From: an uncultured Actinomyces sp.
GTDB taxonomy: Bacteria > Actinomycetota > Actinomycetes > Actinomycetales > Actinomycetaceae
Direction: 5' to 3'
Assembly: GCA_915063485.1 (NCBI GenBank)
Contig: CAJZDJ010000068.1
Location: 1-11,347 of the forward strand
Length of the DNA stretch: 11,347 bases
The number at the start of each line of letters is the position of its first letter. Position 1 is the stretch's first letter. Shown piece after piece: positions 6,959 through 11,347 of the stretch. The notes beneath the pieces were generated by a model. The model made no database searches and was not told where the DNA came from. It saw only the letters and a list, made by a program, of their open reading frames with translations. A program made the position numbers and the translations under genes.

Positions 6959-8386
6959 GTGAGCCTCGACGAAACCACCAAGAACTACGACGCCCTAGTT
7001 GTCGGCTGGGGCAAAGCCGGCAAAACCATTGCCCAGAAACTAGCCCTACGCGGACAGAAAGTGGCGCTGGTAGAAGCCAGCCCCGCCATGTACGGCGGCA
7101 CCTGCATCAACATTGCCTGCGTGCCCACCAAAAAACTAATCGTGGAAGTCGAGCAAGCCCTGGCCGCCAAGGCCCGCGAAGCTGAGGCTAGCTCCGATGC
7201 CGCCATTTTCGCCGGCGCCCAAAAGGCCCGCAACGCCCTAATCGAAAAGCTCAACAACGCCAACTACCACATGGTTGCCGACAAGGGCGTAGACATCTAT
7301 GACGGCACCGGCGAATTTGTAGGCCCTAAGACCGTGCGTGTAAATGGCGAGCAAGGCACCTGGCTGCTAACCGCCGACACCATCATCATCAACACCGGCG
7401 CCCGCCCGGTAGTGCCCCCGATCCCCGGCGTTGACTCTAAGCGCGTGGTTGACTCTACCGGCATCCAGTTCCTACCCACCCTGCCCGGCCGCCTAGCGGT
7501 AGTTGGTGGCGGCCCCATCGGCCTGGAATACGCCGACATGTTCGCCCAGCTTGGCGTGCAAGTCACGGTAATCGACGCCGCCGAGGCCCCCTTCACCCGT
7601 TTCGACGCCGACGTGGCTAGCGTCGCCACCGACATTCTGGCCAAGCACGGGGTGCAGTTCGTAAATGGCGCCAAGGTGGCCTCCTTCGTGGAAAACGGCG
7701 ACGGCGTCGTCGTTAACTACACCCTGGCCACCCCCGCAGGCGAGCAGGGTGAAAACCAGGAACTAGCCGTGGACTATGTGCTGCTGGCAATCGGCCGCCG
7801 CCCCGCCACCGACGGGCTAGGCCTGGAAACTGCCGGAATCGCTACCGGCGCTCGCGGCGAAGTGGTTGTGGACGAGTTCTGCCGCACCAACGTGCCCGGT
7901 GTGTTTGCTGTTGGTGACGTTAACGGTGGCCCGCAGTTCACCTACATTTCGCTGGATGACTACCGCGTGGTGCTCTCGCAGCTGCTTGGCGATGGTTCTC
8001 GCTCCACGAAGGATCGCCAGGCGGTTGCCGCAACCATCTACATGAACCCGCCGCTCTCGTCCGTCGGCCTGACTGAGCGTGATGCGCTCGCCGCCGGTCA
8101 CACCATCAAGGTTGCCGCCAAGCCTGTTGCCGCTATCGCCGCCATGCCGCGTGCGAAGACCCTGGAAAACCCGCGCGGCATCATGAAGTTCGTGATCGAC
8201 GCGGATACTGACCAGATTCTTGGCGCTCAGCTGTTGGTGGTCGAGTCTATGGAGGTTATCAACCTCGTGGCGTTGGCAATGCGCCACAATATTACGGCAT
8301 CACAGCTACGTGATGAAATTTACACCCACCCTTCGATTACCGAAGGCCTGAATGAGGTTTTGGCGAATGCGGTGCCTGTGAATTAA
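6959..8386 (+). CDS. RclA-like FAD-dependent pyridine nucleotide-disulfide oxidoreductase
   Basis: This cytoplasmic flavoenzyme of 475 residues should pass electrons from NAD(P)H through FAD to a cysteine pair. The FAD-binding loop is GWGKAG (16-21). The redox motif GGTCINIACVPTKK carries Cys49 and Cys54, the NAD(P)-binding loop is GGGPIG (183-188), GDVNGGPQFTYISLDD is the second FAD contact, and THPSITE holds the dimer-interface His457. The closest characterised relative I recognise is E. coli RclA, a copper(II) reductase that protects against hypochlorous acid. Mercuric reductase and lipoamide dehydrogenase share the fold but differ in the motif context. No rcl regulator or partner gene is adjacent. 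Codon use changes within the gene: before about 7,900 it favours CTA (Leu), CCC (Pro) and GAC (Asp); after about 7,940 it favours CTC/CTT, CCG and GAT. The family is firm; the physiological oxidant is inferred. Confidence 0.88.
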   Translation: MSLDETTKNYDALVVGWGKAGKTIAQKLALRGQKVALVEASPAMYGGTCINIACVPTKKLIVEVEQALAAKAREAEASSDAAIFAGAQKARNALIEKLNNANYHMVADKGVDIYDGTGEFVGPKTVRVNGEQGTWLLTADTIIINTGARPVVPPIPGVDSKRVVDSTGIQFLPTLPGRLAVVGGGPIGLEYADMFAQLGVQVTVIDAAEAPFTRFDADVASVATDILAKHGVQFVNGAKVASFVENGDGVVVNYTLATPAGEQGENQELAVDYVLLAIGRRPATDGLGLETAGIATGARGEVVVDEFCRTNVPGVFAVGDVNGGPQFTYISLDDYRVVLSQLLGDGSRSTKDRQAVAATIYMNPPLSSVGLTERDALAAGHTIKVAAKPVAAIAAMPRAKTLENPRGIMKFVIDADTDQILGAQLLVVESMEVINLVALAMRHNITASQLRDEIYTHPSITEGLNEVLANAVPVN

Positions 8387-8425
8387 ACTTCACCCTTGAA
8401 ATAACAGGAAACTTTGGGATGCCTG

Positions 8426-8477
8426 TGAGCTTCCCAACCCGTGCTGTCCATAATACGGCGGCGGGTTGGGAAGCTCA
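8426..8477 (+). terminator. Terminator hairpin after RclA-like gene
   Basis: The arms 8426-8441 and 8462-8477 are perfectly complementary over 16 bp with a 20-nt loop, 40 bp after the stop codon. TTTAGTTA follows, a short T-rich tail. It separates the RclA-like gene from the iron-regulated operon. Confidence 0.75.
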
Positions 8478-8499
8478 TTTAGTTACGGGGTGTCTATAT

Positions 8500-8527
8500 C
8501 TGTTAGCTAAGGATAACCTAATATAGT
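8500..8527 (+). promoter_or_regulatory. Likely promoter of DHB operon
   Basis: TATAGT (8522-8527) matches the -10 consensus at 5 of 6 positions and lies about 72 bp before the entB-like start. A poor -35, CTGTTA (8500-8505), lies 16 bp upstream. The iron box fills the spacer and the edge of the -10, where a repressor would block polymerase. Confidence 0.5.
8503..8521 (+). promoter_or_regulatory. DtxR/IdeR-type iron box
   Basis: TTAGCTAAGGATAACCTAA matches the DtxR/IdeR consensus TTAGGTTAGGCTAACCTAA at 16 of 19 positions, with an intact right half (TAACCTAA). These Fe(II)-bound repressors control siderophore genes in Actinomycetota. The site lies ahead of a siderophore-precursor operon and over its promoter, so derepression under low iron is expected. 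Confidence 0.82.
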
Positions 8528-8585
8528 ACTTGCAGACAGACAAACGTTCTATTAAGAACCCCCTAAGCTGTTGTAACCCAATGGC

Positions 8586-8590
8586 AGGAG
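8586..8590 (+). promoter_or_regulatory. Shine-Dalgarno deciding entB-like start
   Basis: AGGAG lies 8 nt before the ATG at 8599. Protein similarity to EntB also starts there (MALPKI against MAIPKL). In-frame starts at 8530 (TTG) and 8581 (ATG) would extend the protein beyond the family N-terminus; the first falls in the promoter. Confidence 0.8.
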
Positions 8591-8598
8591 AAGATCAT

Positions 8599-9297
8599 AT
8601 GGCGCTACCCAAGATTGCCCCCTATTCGTACCGCGAACAGGAGCATCAAAACCGTGTAAACTGGCGGGTCGATCCCGCGCGTGCCGCGCTTCTCGTGCAC
8701 GATATGCAGCGCTATTTCGTGCGCGCCTTTGAGCTGGAACGCGACGGACAACCCCTCCCAGACGCCCAAATCAACATTGCCATTGCCAATATTCGCCGCC
8801 TACTAGATGCGGCACACGCGGCGAACATCCCGGTCTACTACACCGCCCAACCACCCCGCCAGAATCCCGCCGACAGGCGCCTGCTGACCGATTTCTGGGG
8901 CGACGGCCTGCAGGACGACGAAAACGCCCAAATTCTCGACGAACTCGCCCCCACCGAAGCCGATACCGTGCTCACTAAATGGCGCTACTCCGCCTTCGTG
9001 CGTTCCCCGCTCGAAGAGCAGCTCAAAGACCTCGGGCGCGATCAGCTCATCATCGGCGGCATATACGCACATATCGGTTGCCTAACCACCGCCCTTGAAG
9101 CGTTCATGCGCGATATTCAGCCCTTCATGGTGGCGGATGCGCTCGCCGACTTCACCGCGGAAGAGCACCGCATGGCCTGCGAATACGCCTCGGGTCGATG
9201 CGCCCGCGTGCTTAACACCGCCGAGGTGCTGGAGCACATCAACGCCGGTGCTCTCGTCACGGCAGACGAGCCGGAACTCCGAAAGGTATGCGCATGA
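8599..9297 (+). CDS. entB: Isochorismatase (EntB/DhbB N-domain type), no carrier domain
   Basis: It hydrolyses the vinyl ether of isochorismate to give 2,3-dihydro-2,3-dihydroxybenzoate and pyruvate, the second step to 2,3-dihydroxybenzoate. The product has 232 residues. LLVHDMQRYF carries the likely catalytic Asp35, TKWRYSAFVRSPLE carries Lys127, and IYAHIGCLTTA and FMVADALADF are near-identical to E. coli EntB. EntB continues for about 75 residues with an aryl carrier protein domain (LDSxR-type phosphopantetheine site). Here the protein ends in ADEPELRKVCA, just where that domain would begin, so the carrier must be encoded elsewhere or is not used. It is the first gene of the operon, behind the iron box. 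Its TGA overlaps the next ATG (ATGA), which indicates translational coupling. Function is well supported; the symbol is given by similarity to the N-terminal domain only. Confidence 0.92.
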   Translation: MALPKIAPYSYREQEHQNRVNWRVDPARAALLVHDMQRYFVRAFELERDGQPLPDAQINIAIANIRRLLDAAHAANIPVYYTAQPPRQNPADRRLLTDFWGDGLQDDENAQILDELAPTEADTVLTKWRYSAFVRSPLEEQLKDLGRDQLIIGGIYAHIGCLTTALEAFMRDIQPFMVADALADFTAEEHRMACEYASGRCARVLNTAEVLEHINAGALVTADEPELRKVCA

Positions 9298-10061
9298 GCT
9301 GGGTTATCGTGACCGGCGCAAACGGCGGAATCGGCGCGGCAACCGTGCACGAACTCATCAAGAATAACTATTCGGTGTATGCCGCCGATCTGGCGGAAAA
9401 ACCGCACGAATCATTCGCCGCCTACGGCGACGCCATCTTCCGCTACCGCTCCGTTAACGTGAGCGACGAAGAATCGGTGCGGGCGCTCGCACGTGCCGCC
9501 GCTGAAGTGGATGAACCTATCCAAGGCGCCGTCTTGGCGGCGGGAATCGTGCACAGCAAACCGCTCTTAGACACCTCTTTTGAAGACTGGAAACGGCTGC
9601 ATGCGGTCAATGCTGACGGCGTTTTCCTGTGCCTGCGTGAGTTCGCGCGCGTTATGATTGAGCAGGTGCAGACATCGCCCGAGAACACGCGCTCGCTGGT
9701 GACGGTCGCCTCCAACGCCGCCCGCGTGCCCCGCGCCGAGTTCGGTGCTTACGGGGCCTCGAAAGCCTCAGCGGCGCGGGTATCGTCAAGCTTTGGGCTG
9801 CAGCTGGCGCGCCACGGCATTCGCGTGAACACGGTCTGCCCTGGCACCACCCGCACCCCCATGGTGACCGACGCCTGGAACGGCGAAGACCTCAGCGCCC
9901 TACCCGTGGCGGGCAGCCCCGAAACCTTCCGCCTGGGAATTCCGCTCGGGCGCATCGCCGAACCCGCCGATATTGCGGCGGTGAATGCCTTCCTCATCAG
10001 CGATGCCTCACGGCATATCACCATGCAAAATATTTTTGCCGATGGCGGCGCAACCTTCTAA
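9294..10061 (+). CDS. entA: 2,3-dihydro-2,3-dihydroxybenzoate dehydrogenase
   Basis: This NAD-dependent short-chain dehydrogenase oxidises 2,3-dihydro-2,3-dihydroxybenzoate to the aromatic 2,3-dihydroxybenzoate, the catechol unit of enterobactin-type siderophores. The product has 255 residues (E. coli EntA has 248). The cofactor loop TGANGGIG starts at residue 7, LAAGI (81-85) is the NAG-type motif, and the catalytic triad is Ser140, Tyr153 and Lys157 (in AYGASKAS). LGIPLGRIAEPADIA and the DGGATF end match EntA closely. The ATG at 9294 is preferred over the one at 9288: GAAAGG lies 7 nt before 9294 but only 1 nt before 9288, and 9294 forms the ATGA overlap with the isochorismatase stop. The SDR class is certain; the specific substrate follows from similarity and operon context. 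Confidence 0.92.
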   Translation: MSWVIVTGANGGIGAATVHELIKNNYSVYAADLAEKPHESFAAYGDAIFRYRSVNVSDEESVRALARAAAEVDEPIQGAVLAAGIVHSKPLLDTSFEDWKRLHAVNADGVFLCLREFARVMIEQVQTSPENTRSLVTVASNAARVPRAEFGAYGASKASAARVSSSFGLQLARHGIRVNTVCPGTTRTPMVTDAWNGEDLSALPVAGSPETFRLGIPLGRIAEPADIAAVNAFLISDASRHITMQNIFADGGATF

Positions 10062-10082
10062 CAGACCCGAAAGGCGTTATCA

Positions 10083-11213
10083 GTGAGCAATAATCTTCCT
10101 GATTTTATGTTTGCCACCGGAACCCGCGTGATGCGTACCGCCGGTTCCCTGCGCCAGGTCGCCCTTGAGGATGCGCGCGCCGCCGCCGAATCCGCCGGTA
10201 CCGCCGTGGTCGGTCTGATTCCTTTCGACCCGAACGCCCCCGCGCATCTTTTCGTGCCCGAATGCCTGCAGATCGACGACATTCCGGTGCCCGAGCACGA
10301 GGTTACACTCGCCGAACCAACGCAGATTGAGGGCCGCGAAAACCCCGGGTATCGGCAGGCGGTGGCGACCGCCGTTGAGCGTATGAAGGCGCATCAGCTG
10401 GATAAGGTCGTGCTTTCCCGCCTGCTGCGCGCCGATTATGCGCCGGGCACACTCGACCTTGCCGGGGCGTATAACAACCTGCGCGCCCAGCAGCCCAACA
10501 CGTTTGTTTTTAGCGTTAAGCTGCCGCAGGGTCACCGCGGGTTGGAGCATCCGTATCTGATGGGTGCCTCGCCGGAACTGATTTTCAGTACGGAACCCGA
10601 TACCGGGGAAGGCAGCGCCTTCAAAACGCACCCGTTGGCGGGCAGTGCGCCGCGCATCGCCGAGCATGGAAGCGCCGAGGATGAGGCTCTTGGGCAGCGG
10701 CTTATGGCTTCGCGTAAGGACCGTGGCGAGCATGCGACCGTTATCGCTGATATTCGGGCGCAGCTGGAACCCATGACCCGCCAGCTCACTATTCCGGAGG
10801 CGCCTTCGCTTCTGCAGACCCCGCAGCTGTGGCATTTGGGCACCCCCATCTCGGGCGTGCTCAAACAGGGCATGACCTGCCTGGATGGTGCGCGCGCCAT
10901 TCACCCGACCCCCGCGATTTGCGGCGCCCCCACCGAGGCTGCGCGGCGTATGATCGCCGAACTTGAGCCGTTTAGCCGCGACTATTTTGGCGGGCTTGTC
11001 GGCTATATGAACGCGGACGGAAGCGGTCAGTGGGCGCTCGTGCTGCGCTGTGCTGAGGTTGATGCGCAAACCGCCATCCTCTATGCGGGCGCGGGCATTG
11101 TGGCTGAGTCAGACCCGGTGCTGGAACACACTGAAACCGGCACGAAACTGGGCAGTTTCGGGCGTGCGCTGGGCATTAATACGCTGCCGCAGGCGGTTCC
11201 AGCAGACGCTTAA
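10083..11213 (+). CDS. entC: Isochorismate synthase (EntC/DhbC type)
   Basis: It converts chorismate to isochorismate with Mg2+, committing chorismate to 2,3-dihydroxybenzoate. The product has 376 residues (EntC is about 390) and is a chorismate-binding-fold enzyme. DKVVLSR carries Lys108, placed like the general base of EntC/MenF, and GASPELIF carries Glu165, placed like the general acid. THPLAGSAPR, HPTPAICGAP, RDYFGGLVGY and YAGAGIVAESDP complete the family pattern. The start is GTG, 21 bp after the entA-like stop, with GAAAGG 8 nt ahead, the same Shine-Dalgarno as the preceding gene. A menaquinone MenF role is possible from sequence alone, but the operon and iron box favour the siderophore role. 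Its last 38 bp may overlap a convergent gene. Confidence 0.92.
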   Translation: MSNNLPDFMFATGTRVMRTAGSLRQVALEDARAAAESAGTAVVGLIPFDPNAPAHLFVPECLQIDDIPVPEHEVTLAEPTQIEGRENPGYRQAVATAVERMKAHQLDKVVLSRLLRADYAPGTLDLAGAYNNLRAQQPNTFVFSVKLPQGHRGLEHPYLMGASPELIFSTEPDTGEGSAFKTHPLAGSAPRIAEHGSAEDEALGQRLMASRKDRGEHATVIADIRAQLEPMTRQLTIPEAPSLLQTPQLWHLGTPISGVLKQGMTCLDGARAIHPTPAICGAPTEAARRMIAELEPFSRDYFGGLVGYMNADGSGQWALVLRCAEVDAQTAILYAGAGIVAESDPVLEHTETGTKLGSFGRALGINTLPQAVPADA

Positions 11214-11347
11214 CATCCAGCGGTGTAGCGACCGAGTGCACATCCACCACGGGAACGGTGTCTTCGGTTGCCACCGCCAGCAGGAACCGTTCGGGATGCG
11301 CCGCCCGCCCCACCGTATCCGCCGTTGGATGTGCTACCGGGCTGAGA
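11176..11347 (-). CDS. Possible C-terminal end of a convergent gene
   Basis: On the minus strand one frame is open from the window edge to a TAA at 11178-11176, giving about 56 residues. The composition looks protein-like, for example HPERFLLAVATEDTVPVVDV and DVKRLLEPP. The other two minus frames contain stops before or within this stretch, or translate to unlikely composition. If real, it converges on the isochorismate synthase gene and overlaps its last 38 bp. No family was recognised and the start lies outside the window. Confidence 0.4.
   Translation of the reverse strand, partial: LSPVAHPTADTVGRAAHPERFLLAVATEDTVPVVDVHSVATPLDVKRLLEPPAAAY

Noticed and set aside
10080..11069. Long minus-strand frame of 329 codons opposite the isochorismate synthase gene
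   Set aside because: The plus strand encodes a full isochorismate synthase with all family motifs. The antisense frame is rich in Arg, His and Gly, matches nothing, and is typical of high-GC antisense frames.

Overview
The window looks like the chromosome of a high-GC Gram-positive bacterium (Actinomycetota), probably a mucosal or oral commensal. The reasons are GC-rich third codon positions, secreted multidomain glycosidases with an LAxTG-type cell-wall sorting signal, a DtxR/IdeR-type iron box, and a GTG start with a good Shine-Dalgarno. The species cannot be named from the sequence.

Left part (1-6482, minus strand): two secreted host-glycan exoglycosidases. The upstream gene (2559-6482) encodes a GH20 beta-N-acetylhexosaminidase with two discoidin-like domains, a PKD-like domain, a Pro/Thr repeat stalk and a C-terminal LAHTG anchor. 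Downstream (1-2362, running off the window edge) is a LacA-type GH35 beta-galactosidase with jelly-roll domains. Removing terminal galactose and then GlcNAc is the usual order for trimming LacNAc or lacto-N-biose ends of mucins and N-glycans, so the two enzymes plausibly work in sequence. The 196-bp gap between them holds a perfect 17-bp hairpin, a second stem, and a pair of direct repeats two helical turns apart.

Middle (6483-8477): a GC-rich divergent intergenic region with no convincing gene, then an RclA-like FAD/NAD(P)H disulfide oxidoreductase on the plus strand, closed by a 16-bp terminator hairpin. Codon usage changes sharply inside this gene, near 7,880-7,940.

Right part (8478-11213, plus strand): a tight three-gene operon for 2,3-dihydroxybenzoate, the catechol precursor of enterobactin-type siderophores. 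The order is isochorismatase (entB-like, without the aryl-carrier domain), 2,3-dihydro-2,3-dihydroxybenzoate dehydrogenase (entA-like) and isochorismate synthase (entC-like). A 19-bp iron box matching the DtxR/IdeR consensus at 16 of 19 positions overlaps the likely promoter, so the operon should be switched on by iron starvation. The last 170 bp may hold the end of a convergent gene.

Nothing here is a wholly new system. The most interesting points are the codon-usage break inside the RclA-like gene (recombination or chimeric assembly), the iron-regulated DHB operon without its own carrier domain, and the architecture of the paired surface glycosidases.
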